In this document: positions 1 to 8,943 of the stretch, piece after piece
Position numbering within the stretch: the first letter of the stretch is position 1
Layout: the number at the start of each line of letters is the position of its first letter
Notes under the pieces: generated by a model
What the model was told of the DNA's origin: nothing
The model's database searches: none
What the model saw: only the letters and a program-made list of their open reading frames with translations
Source of the DNA: Shimia sp022448905
GTDB taxonomy: Bacteria > Pseudomonadota > Alphaproteobacteria > Rhodobacterales > Rhodobacteraceae
DNA length: 64,000 nt
Reading direction: 5' to 3'
Assembly: GCF_047126315.1 (NCBI RefSeq)
Contig: NZ_CP138953.1
Span: forward strand, 248,001 to 312,000
Translations under genes and position numbers: made by a program

Positions 1-423
1 GTGACAGAGAAGTATCAAAGCGTCAGTGGTCCACAGGCTGTGCAGCTTGTCGGCGAGCAACCGGAAGGCAGCTTGATCCGCTTCAAAGTTGAAGGACCCG
101 ATTTTGACACCGGCGAAAACCGGGCAACCACCATCACCATGGTCTATCCGGGCGGTGAGCCTGATGCCGCGATGATGGAGAACGGGCTGACTGTATTTGA
201 AGAAGACGGCAAGCTGTTCCTTGAAGAACCGTTCCCAGGCACGCCGTACTTCGGGTCTTTGGGCACCGAGTATGACTACTACGGTGATACGCCAGTGGTG
301 ATTTCCCAAGTGGAAGTTGAAAACGAGCGGATGCCGAAAGAGCTGTTCTTCATTCCGGCGCTTCTGTTGTTGGCCGGTCTGATGCTCATTCAGCGGCCTC
401 GCGCCACGCAGCCTGCATTCTAG
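1..423 (+). CDS. C-terminal part of a fused TRAP transporter permease (DUF3394 region), 5' truncated
   Basis: The reading frame is open from the first base of the window, so this is the 3' end of a gene whose start lies outside; the leading GTG should be read as an internal Val. The 140 visible residues form a soluble, acidic stretch followed near residues 113-130 by one hydrophobic segment (FFIPALLLLAGLMLI) and a short basic tail. This is how the DUF3394 extension ends on 4TM/12TM fused TRAP permeases, which import organic acids or related solutes with a periplasmic binding protein. The universal stress gene 11 bp downstream fits, because TRAP operons of this type often end with such a gene (compare teaD). 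Family assignment is from memory of the domain layout; the substrate cannot be told. Confidence 0.7.
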   Translation: MTEKYQSVSGPQAVQLVGEQPEGSLIRFKVEGPDFDTGENRATTITMVYPGGEPDAAMMENGLTVFEEDGKLFLEEPFPGTPYFGSLGTEYDYYGDTPVVISQVEVENERMPKELFFIPALLLLAGLMLIQRPRATQPAF

Positions 424-434
424 GGAGACGCGAT

Positions 435-860
435 ATGTTTAAGACCCTACTTCTGACAGTGGACGTAAATGACCTGAAAGGGTCCGAACGTCCGGCCGAG
501 GTTGCCAAGTCCATGGCCACACGCGACGGTGCGGAGCTGCATATTATGAATGTGGTTCCGGATTACGGGATGTCGATTGTTGGCTCGTTCTTTAGCTCGG
601 ACCACAACAAGGCGATCCTTCAGGAAGCCAAGGTGGCGCTGGAGACCTGGGCATCCGCGCGTTTTGCGGATGTCGCAAACGTGCGCCTGCATGTGGATCA
701 AGGCACGATCTATGATTTGGTCCTCAAGGAGGCCGAGGCCGTATCGGCGGATGCGATCATTGTGGGCGCCCACAAATCGCAGCTGAAAGACTATTTGATC
801 GGGCCAAACGCTGCCCGAATATCGCGACACGCGAAGCAATCGGTATTTGTTGTTAGATAA
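435..860 (+). CDS. Universal stress protein (UspA family)
   Basis: A 141-residue single-domain protein of the usual UspA length, starting KTLLLTVDVND and ending with the family pattern I-x-R-H-A-K-Q-S-V-F-V-V-R. The nucleotide-binding loop around VGAHKSQLKDYLIGPN is recognisable but departs from the classical G-2x-G-9x-G(S/T) ATP motif (the second Gly is Lys), so ATP binding is uncertain. It starts 11 bp after the TRAP permease gene, with a GGGAGACG ribosome site, and is followed at once by a strong terminator, so it is the last gene of that transporter operon. By analogy with TeaD it may tune transporter activity; that is inference. Confidence 0.85.
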   Translation: MFKTLLLTVDVNDLKGSERPAEVAKSMATRDGAELHIMNVVPDYGMSIVGSFFSSDHNKAILQEAKVALETWASARFADVANVRLHVDQGTIYDLVLKEAEAVSADAIIVGAHKSQLKDYLIGPNAARISRHAKQSVFVVR

Positions 861-868
861 CTTTTTGG

Positions 869-891
869 AAGCCCGCTTTTAAGCGGGCTTC
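869..891. terminator. Rho-independent type terminator after the TRAP/usp operon
   Basis: A perfect 10-bp inverted repeat (AAGCCCGCTT / AAGCGGGCTT) with a 2-nt centre lies 8 bp after the usp stop and is followed by a pyrimidine-rich stretch (CTTCTT). It sits between convergent genes and can serve both strands. Confidence 0.8.
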
Positions 892-905
892 TTCTTACGC
901 GGCCC

Positions 906-2891
906 TCATTCTCTCGGCACGGAAACATCCCAAGCCTTGTGAAAGACTTCTATGTCGCCTTCTTCGGCGCGCAGGTTAGCTTTGATAAAGAAATGATCCG
1001 CATCTACCGTCATTTCCAAATCCGCTTTCACCACAACGGACCACGAACCGCGCGACATGTGGCGCTCCCAGGCAAAGGAGGCACAGGCGGACGTTGGGTC
1101 TCCATCAACAATGGAAAATTCCTCCCAGTGTTTTGTGCCGCTCACCAGGTTTATGTTCAAATCCCGCAGCAATCCGCTATCGCTCTCAATTTCTTGCGTC
1201 GTCTTGCCAAGCCCTACATCCCGCACAATGCGTTTGCTTTCGCGCCCCTCTGTAAGCCGTTCCGTCTCCCTTGGGCTGGCAGACTTTGGACGATCAAAAG
1301 TCCACTCATCTCCGTCAGTGGTCTCGCGAACTGGAAGCATTATCGTGCCTTCATGGAGCTCCAAGGTGGCCAGCTCTGCTTCCGGCCAGACAAAAGGCCA
1401 GTAGCTTGTAGACAATGCAGCACGTAGTTTGTGACCGTCCGGAACGCGATAAGCGCATTGGTCCAGAACCACCTCCACGTCGATTTCACTCCCGACCGGC
1501 ACATCCACGTTTGCGTGATGCCCTTTTCGATGCCTTAGATTGAGAAATCCGTGTGAGATGAGGGTGCTTTCCCCATTCGGATGCACATCACATAGCCGAA
1601 CGGCAAGCTGCGCTTTGGATGTATCCGAGGTGAGCTTCAGCTGCAGCTTTGGCGCCCCCACCAGATCCAGAGGCTCCTCCAGTACAATGCTGTCAAAACA
1701 CGAGCTCCGCAGGTCATCTTGCCGTTGATCGTCCGGTAATTCACCTGGGCCAAAGCCAAATGGGAAGTACTCCCCCGCCATTTGACCGCACGCCAAATCG
1801 GGCAACACCTGTCGTCCCACTGGCGCCATAGTGTCAGACAGCGTGTCTCCGACCAGATGCAAGGACAGGACATCAGAAGGTTTACCTGCCGCGTCGGCAA
1901 TCCATCTGCCAGGCCTATGATCGTACTGCACCGCCGGAGCCACGCCATCCATCAGCCACCGGCGCATATCCGGAAACTTGTCTGCGCCGTTATCTTTGCC
2001 TTTCAGCCAGCAATCCCACCAAGCCAGCAATTCCCCCAAGAAATCGATTTGTGGCCCAGGTACAGCGAAATGCGGATACTTGTGGTTCCAGGGACCGATC
2101 AGTCCTTTCACCGGCGCAGACAGATTCTCGACAAGATGAGACACCGTGTTGCGATAACCATCATGCCACCCGCCAACGCTTAGAACCGCCGCCTTGATGT
2201 TATCATATCCTTCGCAAACGGAGCCGTGCTCCCAATACTCGTCGCGATTTTGATGCCGTGTCCATATCTCGGCCAAGCAAGGCGTGTTTTCCAAACGGTG
2301 CAGCCACATGTCACGCCAGCGGTCTCCCACAATTTCGGGGTCAGGGGGCAACGCAAACCACCCCAGCACTGTTGCAGCCCAAGCTGGGTTTTCGCCCAGC
2401 ATGATCCCACCTTTGTAGTGGATGTCGTCGGCATAGCGATCCACGGTCGAGCATAAGCTGGCAACGGCCTTCAACGCTGGCGGCGCGAAGGCGGCAATTT
2501 GCAACCCATTGAAGCCCCCCCAACTGATCCCCATCATTCCAACGTTTCCGTTGCACCAATCCTGTGCTGCCAGCCACTTAATGACGGCAACACCATCGTC
2601 ATGCTCTTGCGGTGAGTATTCGTCTTCAAACAACCCTTCGCTGTCACCACACCCCCGCATGTCCACGCGCACACAGGTGTAGCCATGTCCCGCAAGGTAG
2701 GGAAGTGTCAGCGCATCGCGTTCTGCGGTGCCATCACGCTTCCGATAAGGCAGATATTCCAGAATTGCGGGCACCCGCTCTGTCGTTTGCGGACGCCAAA
2801 CACGAGCTGACAATTTGATGCCATCCGGCATCTTGATCCAAACATGAGATTCTTCAACAACCTCATATGGAAACTCTTGAACGACCTGCAT
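906..2891 (-). CDS. CocE/NonD-family hydrolase (X-Pro dipeptidyl-peptidase S15 type)
   Basis: A 661-residue alpha/beta hydrolase. The N-terminal part carries the CocE/S15 signature: LEYLPYRKRDGT near residue 45, RVDMRGCGDSEG near 75-86, and the nucleophile elbow GISWGGFNG with Ser123. A later GLIGPWNHKYPH stretch supplies the probable catalytic His. The C-terminal third is the beta-rich jelly-roll domain typical of the family (LKLTSDTSKAQLAVRLCDVHPNGESTLIS). Family members cleave esters or acyl-Pro peptide bonds; the real substrate is unknown. It stands alone, reading leftwards toward the usp terminator. No signal peptide is visible, so it is probably cytoplasmic. Confidence 0.85.
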   Translation of the reverse strand: MQVVQEFPYEVVEESHVWIKMPDGIKLSARVWRPQTTERVPAILEYLPYRKRDGTAERDALTLPYLAGHGYTCVRVDMRGCGDSEGLFEDEYSPQEHDDGVAVIKWLAAQDWCNGNVGMMGISWGGFNGLQIAAFAPPALKAVASLCSTVDRYADDIHYKGGIMLGENPAWAATVLGWFALPPDPEIVGDRWRDMWLHRLENTPCLAEIWTRHQNRDEYWEHGSVCEGYDNIKAAVLSVGGWHDGYRNTVSHLVENLSAPVKGLIGPWNHKYPHFAVPGPQIDFLGELLAWWDCWLKGKDNGADKFPDMRRWLMDGVAPAVQYDHRPGRWIADAAGKPSDVLSLHLVGDTLSDTMAPVGRQVLPDLACGQMAGEYFPFGFGPGELPDDQRQDDLRSSCFDSIVLEEPLDLVGAPKLQLKLTSDTSKAQLAVRLCDVHPNGESTLISHGFLNLRHRKGHHANVDVPVGSEIDVEVVLDQCAYRVPDGHKLRAALSTSYWPFVWPEAELATLELHEGTIMLPVRETTDGDEWTFDRPKSASPRETERLTEGRESKRIVRDVGLGKTTQEIESDSGLLRDLNINLVSGTKHWEEFSIVDGDPTSACASFAWERHMSRGSWSVVVKADLEMTVDADHFFIKANLRAEEGDIEVFHKAWDVSVPRE

Positions 2892-2954
2892 GGGCGCCTC
2901 CTCTGCCTCTCAGTGGTAATCTTCGAGGAAACGCCACGATTTGTCAGAAAAAAT

Positions 2955-4958
2955 TTAGCTCAAGAAAGCGCGTATGGCATCGCGTGCGTTTTCTCTGATT
3001 TCTGGTTGGCGATAATCAGACACAAACCGCCGAAACAATTGCTCTGCGACAAAGAAAGGCAATGCAGTTCGGCGCTCAGCTTCCGGCACCAGATTTGACA
3101 AAAGGAATGCCCGCCAATCATCTTGAGCCAAACCAAAGCGACGCCTTTCCGCCTTCAAAGGATAACGCAGCTGCACATCTACTAGAAACTGAGCGGCAGA
3201 ACGTGACACAGACGTCCAATGCGCTTCACGGATGTTTATGCCGCACAAGACATCATCCTTGAACATCAGGTTCTCTGCAGAAAACCACCCCTGCCCTTCA
3301 ATCTGAAGAATTTCCATTCCCTTTACCTGGCGCGCACGTTTCGAAAAGTTGGACAAGAGCTGCTCCAACAACCCGCAATCATTAACATCCTCGATGTTAT
3401 CCAGGGACCACTCTTTCAGGAGCTTTAGACGGAACAGCGACGCCAACTCTGTGTGCTTTACCCGACCCGACGTGGCCTCCCGTAACCATTCCGCGCCCAT
3501 GCGCACAAACTTGGCGCGTCTTGAGCCAGCCGCCCCCGCGATTTTCTGAGCCAGCGGTACGCCTGGCGCCTGCGAAAGGCACAACACCCCAAATTCCGGA
3601 TACGAAAGCACCGCCTCTTCAACCGTGCAGTGCTCCAATCGTAAGGCTTTTGTTAGCCGGCCGATCTCAGCGACACGACCCTGCACTTCCTGGCGACCGC
3701 CATCGGAAAGATGCCGACAAATACGAAGTTTTTGATCCCCATGTCTTCCAATGAACTCTTGGTAGGAGTTGTCTAAACTTACAACGCGTCGAAGCTTTAT
3801 GTTAGCCCCGTCAGGAAGGCCCTTAAGAAGCCTTTGAGTTTCTGAAATCGCCGCTTTGGTCTGCGATGCCTGCTGATTGCTCTGGTGTTTTTGAACAGAT
3901 GTCTGGAAACCCAGCCGCTCTTCGGAAAAGCCCGTTGCCCCAAAAATCTGCACCAGTTTGTCATCCAACAACCAGTCGTCCACCGACACTGCAAACCGCG
4001 AAAAGTACCAATGCAGGTACTTCGCATAGTCGTACTTCGCTGTCAGAGCCGCGCTCAGAGCATTGGGAAAATCCTCGGGTGTTCGAACCGTCTCCGATAC
4101 ATGGTGGAAATCCGACTTCCCAAACAGAATGGCGGGTTTGAGATGCAAGAACCCTTCGATTGCCACCGCAGAATTATAACTCACGGTGACCGCACATTGC
4201 CGCAGGATATCATGAACATTTGCGTCTGTACCTTCTACCGGCAACCCTTCCTGCAATAGCTGCAGGATCAGTTGCGCATCATCCAATTGTTTGCTGATCG
4301 GGTGGGCTTTCACCACCACAGTCCGCCCCTCGGCGTTTTCGACGACGGTGCGCAACAGAGTTTCATTGTCACAATAGGCAGTACCTTGGCGATGAGGGTT
4401 ATCGCCCTGAAGAAACACCGCAATACAGCCTTCCGGTATTTCGGTAACGTCCTCTTTCGGGCCATACCGCGACCGGCGCTTCTTTACCAACCTGTCTTGC
4501 AAACTGCGGAACTTGGAGGACGCCAAGACGGTATTTACGGTTGCAGGGTCATAGGCGACATGTCCTGCGCTGCTGTCGGCAAGAACGCCCTTTGCATCGA
4601 GATGAAAGTAAGGAGGTATGTAAGCCAACGCTGTGTTCAGCGCGTTAGCCTGCTGCACCATTCCGTTTTCGATAATATGCAGGTTTTCCGCTTCCAGATA
4701 GTCGGACCAATCCGTCCTTTGTGGCGCGCGCAAGGCCTCATGGCGCCGACGCACCTCAATTTCGCCGCCACGCGTTGTGACCAACTCGTGAATTTTGTGA
4801 AATAGGGCAAGATGAGTCAGTTCAAGGTAGTTGTCGTGGAACTGCTTTGGCAGGTGAAAAACAACTTTGGCGGCCAAATTTGCCTCCGTAATTAAAAGTT
4901 CTGCAGAGCCGGAAATCGCGATGACGCGGCCTCCAGCGCAGCTGGAATACACACTCAT
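2955..4958 (-). CDS. Two-part protein: capsule-synthesis-like N-terminal half, kinase-fold-like C-terminal half
   Basis: A 667-residue protein I cannot name. Residues about 170-340 resemble the Capsule_synth (KpsC/KpsS/LipB-like) fold: VVVKAHP at 214-220 and VTVSYNSAVAIEGFLHLKPAILFG at 257-280 follow the family's 'HP ... NS..A.EG...KP.ILFG' pattern, as in CMP-Kdo-type glycosyltransferases. After a Gln/Ser-rich linker (about 355-375), residues 388-600 look like a degenerate aminoglycoside-phosphotransferase/kinase fold. LRRVVSLDNSYQEF is a possible N-lobe, VLCLSQAPGVPL a possible hinge, and QGWFSAENLMF the catalytic loop. The catalytic Asp expected five residues before Asn563 is Trp, so kinase activity is doubtful. 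It is monocistronic, with no capsule genes nearby. Confidence 0.55.
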   Translation of the reverse strand: MSVYSSCAGGRVIAISGSAELLITEANLAAKVVFHLPKQFHDNYLELTHLALFHKIHELVTTRGGEIEVRRRHEALRAPQRTDWSDYLEAENLHIIENGMVQQANALNTALAYIPPYFHLDAKGVLADSSAGHVAYDPATVNTVLASSKFRSLQDRLVKKRRSRYGPKEDVTEIPEGCIAVFLQGDNPHRQGTAYCDNETLLRTVVENAEGRTVVVKAHPISKQLDDAQLILQLLQEGLPVEGTDANVHDILRQCAVTVSYNSAVAIEGFLHLKPAILFGKSDFHHVSETVRTPEDFPNALSAALTAKYDYAKYLHWYFSRFAVSVDDWLLDDKLVQIFGATGFSEERLGFQTSVQKHQSNQQASQTKAAISETQRLLKGLPDGANIKLRRVVSLDNSYQEFIGRHGDQKLRICRHLSDGGRQEVQGRVAEIGRLTKALRLEHCTVEEAVLSYPEFGVLCLSQAPGVPLAQKIAGAAGSRRAKFVRMGAEWLREATSGRVKHTELASLFRLKLLKEWSLDNIEDVNDCGLLEQLLSNFSKRARQVKGMEILQIEGQGWFSAENLMFKDDVLCGINIREAHWTSVSRSAAQFLVDVQLRYPLKAERRRFGLAQDDWRAFLLSNLVPEAERRTALPFFVAEQLFRRFVSDYRQPEIRENARDAIRAFLS

Positions 4959-4988
4959 CCGGTCAGCTGATTAGCCTGCACATTATAA

Positions 4989-5007
4989 GGGGGGCTGTCC
5001 GCCCCCC
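4989..5007. terminator. GC-rich stem-loop between folC and the capsule-like gene
   Basis: GGGGGGC and GCCCCCC arms of 7 bp flank a 5-nt loop. Read on the minus strand it is followed by TTATAATG, which has only a weak T run. It lies about 150 bp past the folC stop and 30 bp before the next leftward gene, so it may end the folC transcript or be a leader structure of the next gene. Confidence 0.5.
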
Positions 5008-5155
5008 ACTTTCCTGCCTGCCTGTCCAAGGGTCGCTTCGCTTTTAGATTTCAATTTGGCGAAAGAGACGTTGGGACAACTATACGTGTACCGATTCGAA
5101 TCAGTCAACAGGGTGATTCGGCTACCTCACTGGCAAGGCCAAGCTTGCACGGTGT

Positions 5156-6436
5156 TTAGGCGTTTTCTCGCAACACCGCGCCAGCAAGGTAGAGCGAGCC
5201 ACAGATTAATATGCGGCCTTTAGGAAACCGAGACGCAATATCGTCCACGGCCTGCAACACATTTGCGCTTTCACCCGCCTTAAATCCAGCTTCCTGTGCC
5301 GCGCGGGCGGTTTCTTCTGCAGGCAACGTGTTTGCCTCACCCGGGATTGAAACGGCTGTTAAAGTATCCGACACCTCAGCCAACGGAGACAAATATCCTA
5401 GGATGTCTTTGGTGTTCAGCATGCCACACACCAAATGTGTGGGACGCTTTGGCAGTTTGGAGATCACATCTGCCAAGGCTTTACCAGCGGCTGCATTGTG
5501 TCCGCCGTCCAGCCACAATTCCGCACCCGCAGCGGCCTCAACCAACGGCCCCTCTTTCAACCGCTGCATCCGAGCCGGCCAACTCACGTTGCGCACGGCG
5601 GCTTCACAAGCAGCCTCGTCCGCTCCCAAATGGCGAAGAGCCGCAAGCGCAGCCCCGGCATTCTGGATTTGATGGTCTCCAGCCAGCGCCGGCAAAGGTA
5701 GGTCCAGCAACCCACGTTCGTCCTGAAACACCAGACGACCGCGTTCTTCATACACGTGCCAATGTTGGCCATAGGCAATGAGAGGTGCTCCCACGCGCGC
5801 GGCAACCTGCTCGATGACGTCCATTGCTTCATCACATTGCGGCCCCACTACACAATGCACCCCACGCTTGAGAATTCCGGCTTTCTCGGCGGCGATTTCC
5901 GCAATGGTTTCGCCAAGAAACTGCTCATGATCCTTGGATACAGGCGTGATCACTGTGAGCTCTGGTGTATCGATAACATTGGTTGCGTCCAATCGACCGC
6001 CCAATCCGACCTCCAGCAGGGTGTAATCCGCTGCGGTGCGGGAAAAAGCCAGAATGGCGGCACAGGTCGTGATCTCAAAATAGGTGATGTTTAGCTTGTT
6101 ATTGGCCTCCCAGCACTCGTCCAGAACCGCGGAAAGATGTGCCTCATCAATCAGTTCTCCTGCCAGACGGATGCGCTCATGAAATCGGGTGAGATGAGGG
6201 CTTGTGTAGGCATGTACCTTGTCACCACGCCCTTCCAGGCCGGCGCGGATCATCGCCTGCGTGCTGCCCTTGCCGTTGGTGCCTGCCAAATGCACAACCG
6301 GCGGCAATTTTTCCTGAGGATTGCCAAGCGCCTCCAACAAGCGCCACATCCGGTCCAAGGTCAGATCGATGATTTTGGGATGAAGCGCCATCATGCGCGC
6401 GAGGATCGCGTCGGATGTGTTTGCGGGAGTGCCCAT
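5156..6436 (-). CDS. folC: Bifunctional dihydrofolate synthase / folylpolyglutamate synthase
   Basis: A 426-residue FolC, the usual length. It adds glutamate to dihydropteroate and then to tetrahydrofolates in the cytoplasm, using ATP. The P-loop HLAGTNGKGSTQAM lies near residues 48-61, followed by YTSPHLTRFHERIRL. The Mur-ligase-like central domain is seen in EVGLGGRLDATNVID and the KDHEQFLG motif, and the C-terminal glutamate-ligase domain begins near SWPARMQRL. The ATG is preceded by GGAGC. It follows accD by 92 bp on the same strand; accD-folC adjacency is a widespread conserved pair, so they are probably co-transcribed. Confidence 0.95.
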   Translation of the reverse strand: MGTPANTSDAILARMMALHPKIIDLTLDRMWRLLEALGNPQEKLPPVVHLAGTNGKGSTQAMIRAGLEGRGDKVHAYTSPHLTRFHERIRLAGELIDEAHLSAVLDECWEANNKLNITYFEITTCAAILAFSRTAADYTLLEVGLGGRLDATNVIDTPELTVITPVSKDHEQFLGETIAEIAAEKAGILKRGVHCVVGPQCDEAMDVIEQVAARVGAPLIAYGQHWHVYEERGRLVFQDERGLLDLPLPALAGDHQIQNAGAALAALRHLGADEAACEAAVRNVSWPARMQRLKEGPLVEAAAGAELWLDGGHNAAAGKALADVISKLPKRPTHLVCGMLNTKDILGYLSPLAEVSDTLTAVSIPGEANTLPAEETARAAQEAGFKAGESANVLQAVDDIASRFPKGRILICGSLYLAGAVLRENA

Positions 6437-6528
6437 AGTGTGCTCCGAAAGTCTTGGTGGTTCTAAACAAAACGGGCCTCCGGTTTACATGCCGAAAGCC
6501 CATTTCCAACGACGCATTCGCGACCGTA

Positions 6529-7470
6529 TTATTCCGTTTTCGCCTCTTCGGCTTTTTCTTCAGGTGCCTCGGCCACTTCTTCGGCTTTCTGAGGCGCGGG
6601 CAAATCTCCGGCTACGGCCGGCGACATCCCCATGAGCATCCGCAGGATCGTCACCAACTCGGATTTCAGCTCGGTCCGCTTGGTCACGCGATCCAGCATG
6701 CCGTGGTCCAGCAAGTATTCTGCACGTTGGAAGCCTTCCGGGAGCTTTTCGCCAATGGTTTGCTGAATCACACGCGGACCTGCAAAGCAGATCAAGGCGT
6801 TTGGCTCGGAAATCTGGACGTCACCCAACATCGCATAGGACGCCGTCACACCGCCTGTGGTCGGGTGCGTGAGCACAACAACGTAGGGCAGGCCCGCTTC
6901 TTTCAGCATTTGCACAGCGACGGTTGTGCGCGGCATCTGCATCAGAGACAGGATACCTTCCTGCATCCGTGCGCCACCTGCTGCAGAAAACAGCACCAAT
7001 GGGCGTTGTAGCGCGATGGCGCGCTCAGCAGCAGCAATAATGGCATTGCCGACGTACATGCCCATGGAGCCGCCCATGAAAGAGAAGTCCTGGCAGGCCG
7101 CAACAATCGGGGTCCGGCCAATTTCACCTTCCGCCACCAACATGGCTTCTTTTTCGCCGGTTTTCTTTTGCGCGGCCTTCATGCGCTCCGGATACTTCTT
7201 CTGGTCGCGGAACTGCAGCGGATCGGCAACCGGTTCTGGAACCTCAACTTCAACAAATACGCCGCCATCAAAAAGCGCTTCAAAACGATCACGTGGCGAA
7301 ATGGCCATGTGATGGTCACACTGCGTGCAAACGTTCTGGTTGGCCTTCAATTCGCGGTGGAACAACATCGTCCCGCACTCATCACATTTGGTCCAGAGAT
7401 TGTCTGGAACTTCTCTGCGAGAAAAGATCGAGTTGATCCGCGGGCGGACGTAGTTTGTGATCCAGTTCAT
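6529..7470 (-). CDS. accD: Acetyl-CoA carboxylase carboxyltransferase subunit beta
   Basis: AccD works with AccA to move the carboxyl group from biotin to acetyl-CoA, giving malonyl-CoA for fatty acid synthesis. The four-Cys zinc finger is complete: C29 and C32 (CDEC), then C48 and C51 (CTQC). The crotonase-like core follows, with FSAAGGARMQEGILSLMQM and the THPTTGGVTASYAMLGD oxyanion region. I place the start at the ATG giving MNWITNYVRPRI, the usual family beginning, with AGAGGA upstream; an in-frame TTG 24 bp earlier is less likely. The product is 313 residues and ends in an acidic Ala/Glu-rich tail (about residues 285-313), common in this order. folC is next downstream. Confidence 0.96.
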   Translation of the reverse strand: MNWITNYVRPRINSIFSRREVPDNLWTKCDECGTMLFHRELKANQNVCTQCDHHMAISPRDRFEALFDGGVFVEVEVPEPVADPLQFRDQKKYPERMKAAQKKTGEKEAMLVAEGEIGRTPIVAACQDFSFMGGSMGMYVGNAIIAAAERAIALQRPLVLFSAAGGARMQEGILSLMQMPRTTVAVQMLKEAGLPYVVVLTHPTTGGVTASYAMLGDVQISEPNALICFAGPRVIQQTIGEKLPEGFQRAEYLLDHGMLDRVTKRTELKSELVTILRMLMGMSPAVAGDLPAPQKAEEVAEAPEEKAEEAKTE

Positions 7471-7682
7471 GTGATCGGAGTCCTCTGGTTCCAATTCGGG
7501 ATGAGATAAGACGCTACGTCAGAAATTGCAATCAATGTCGTGCCTCGAAATCAGCACCAAACTCTGTTTCTACGCGGGTTTTGCGTTCTATTCGAAGCGG
7601 AATTTTCCCTATTTTGTTGCGCAACGGCGATTGAGCGCATGCAACACACTGAAATTTCATGAGGAACGGAGTGAAAGCCCAT

Positions 7683-7711
7683 TTGTCCTATCGTAAGCAT
7701 TTCGCTAAATA
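7683..7711 (+). promoter_or_regulatory. Candidate sigma-70 promoter for the DUF6478-like gene
   Basis: TTGTCC and TAAATA hexamers are separated by 17 bp, about 50 bp before the first candidate start codon. The 7471-7758 gap between the divergent accD and the rightward gene shows no coding potential and must hold both promoters. This is pattern matching only. Confidence 0.3.
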
Positions 7712-7758
7712 ATCAGAACGAAGGCCGCAGATCGTTTCTCCGCCAGCAACAATAGGTC

Positions 7759-8544
7759 ATGGTTCCAGGGCAGATGGCAAAAAGCAGACGTTTCTTTCAG
7801 CAGGCGCTTCATTCCGGTCTTGCGCGCTATTGGGCTCGCAATGCACGCAAAGCGTCCGAGACCGATTTGGCTACACTCCGAGCCCAACGTCGTCGCGCGC
7901 GTACTCTCCGGCAACATCTGGATACACTTATTGCGGTGTCCGAGAGCCGGTTGGCCTTGCCAATCATCGGTTCAAACGCTTTTCCAAAGCCGCATGGGAC
8001 GGATTGGTCCTGGCGCCCCGCACTGTGGCGGGAACCCATTCCGGCCAAGGGGCGCGCGGCTGTACAAAACAAGGAAATGCTTGGCGAAGAGGTAACGCTT
8101 TTTCATGACTGCCGGATCTCCGAACTTACCTTGCGCCAACTTCGAAACCATCGGGAAAAAGACCTCGCGCCCTTTGGTTTGCGCATGGATGTTTTCCGGT
8201 TTGATGGCTCGTTCCTGTCTTTGGTGATCGACTTGCCACAAGAGGCGGTCTCCGGGTTGAAACGTGAGCATGTGGTGCGCATGGACACGATTGTCGAAAT
8301 GGAAAAGCCGCTGGAGATCTTTGCGCGATTGAACATTCGTCACGGGCCGAATACCGAACAGATTGTGCGCGAACTCCCTTTGCAGGCCGAGGACATTCGG
8401 GTCGAGTTTGATCTTGCATATTCCAACCTCAACGAAAAACGCGTCGAGAAAATGTGGATCGACCTGATCTTTGAAGGTCCCGAAATGAACCAGGTTGTCC
8501 TAAGGGATGTCACCTTCTCCCGCCGACCGCGGGCCGAGTTCTAA
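7759..8544 (+). CDS. Conserved roseobacter protein of unknown function (DUF6478-like)
   Basis: A 261-residue protein found, as I recall, mainly in Rhodobacteraceae (DUF6478). The N-terminal 55 residues are strongly basic and helical (MAKSRRFFQQALHSGLARYWARNARKA...), followed by LGEEVTLFHDCRISELTLRQLRN and a beta-rich domain with alternating hydrophobic strands (FRFDGSFLSLVIDLP, RMDTIVEMEKPLEIFARLNIRHG, MWIDLIFEGPEMNQVVLRDV). There is no signal peptide or membrane segment. A second ATG 15 bp downstream (7774) is an equally good start. The next gene follows after 21 bp and is probably co-transcribed; both look like beta-sandwich proteins and may act together. Function unknown. Confidence 0.7.
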   Translation: MVPGQMAKSRRFFQQALHSGLARYWARNARKASETDLATLRAQRRRARTLRQHLDTLIAVSESRLALPIIGSNAFPKPHGTDWSWRPALWREPIPAKGRAAVQNKEMLGEEVTLFHDCRISELTLRQLRNHREKDLAPFGLRMDVFRFDGSFLSLVIDLPQEAVSGLKREHVVRMDTIVEMEKPLEIFARLNIRHGPNTEQIVRELPLQAEDIRVEFDLAYSNLNEKRVEKMWIDLIFEGPEMNQVVLRDVTFSRRPRAEF

Positions 8545-8565
8545 ACACTTATTGAGGATGCCCAG

Positions 8566-8943
8566 ATGAGCGAACTCACACTGACAAAGACACGCCTGTT
8601 CGAAGGTGTTTGGGAAGGGACCCTTAAGACAATGGAGGCATCCGCACCAAAGCCGCAGGTGCACGTCACCTACCTTGGCGAGGCGGTTGCCGATGTAGCA
8701 ATTGACCAGACGGAGGAAGCTGGTCTCTGGCGATTGCGCTTCCCGATCCCGAAAGAGAGCCTGTCGGATGGGGTGCAAACCGTTGTCATCACAGATCAAT
8801 CCACCGAAAAGCGCCTCGATACAGTGAGCTTTATTGCAGGCGAAGCACTGGCAGGCGATTTGCGCGCTGAGATTGACCTTCTGCGCGCAGAACTGGACAT
8901 GTTGAAGCGTGCGTTTCGGCGTCACTGCGTGGAAACGATGTGA
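8566..8943 (+). CDS. Small conserved protein of unknown function with C-terminal helix
   Basis: 125 residues. The first ~95 form a beta-strand-rich region (VHVTYLGEAVADVAIDQ, GLWRLRFPIPKESLSDGVQTVVITDQ) and the last 30 form an amphipathic helix with heptad-like leucines (LRAEIDLLRAELDMLKRAF), suggesting a coiled-coil oligomer. The ATG has a GAGGATGCCC ribosome site and follows the DUF6478-like gene by 21 bp, so they likely form one unit. The stop codon is the first triplet of an 8-bp tandem repeat. I do not recognise the family. Confidence 0.65.
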   Translation: MSELTLTKTRLFEGVWEGTLKTMEASAPKPQVHVTYLGEAVADVAIDQTEEAGLWRLRFPIPKESLSDGVQTVVITDQSTEKRLDTVSFIAGEALAGDLRAEIDLLRAELDMLKRAFRRHCVETM

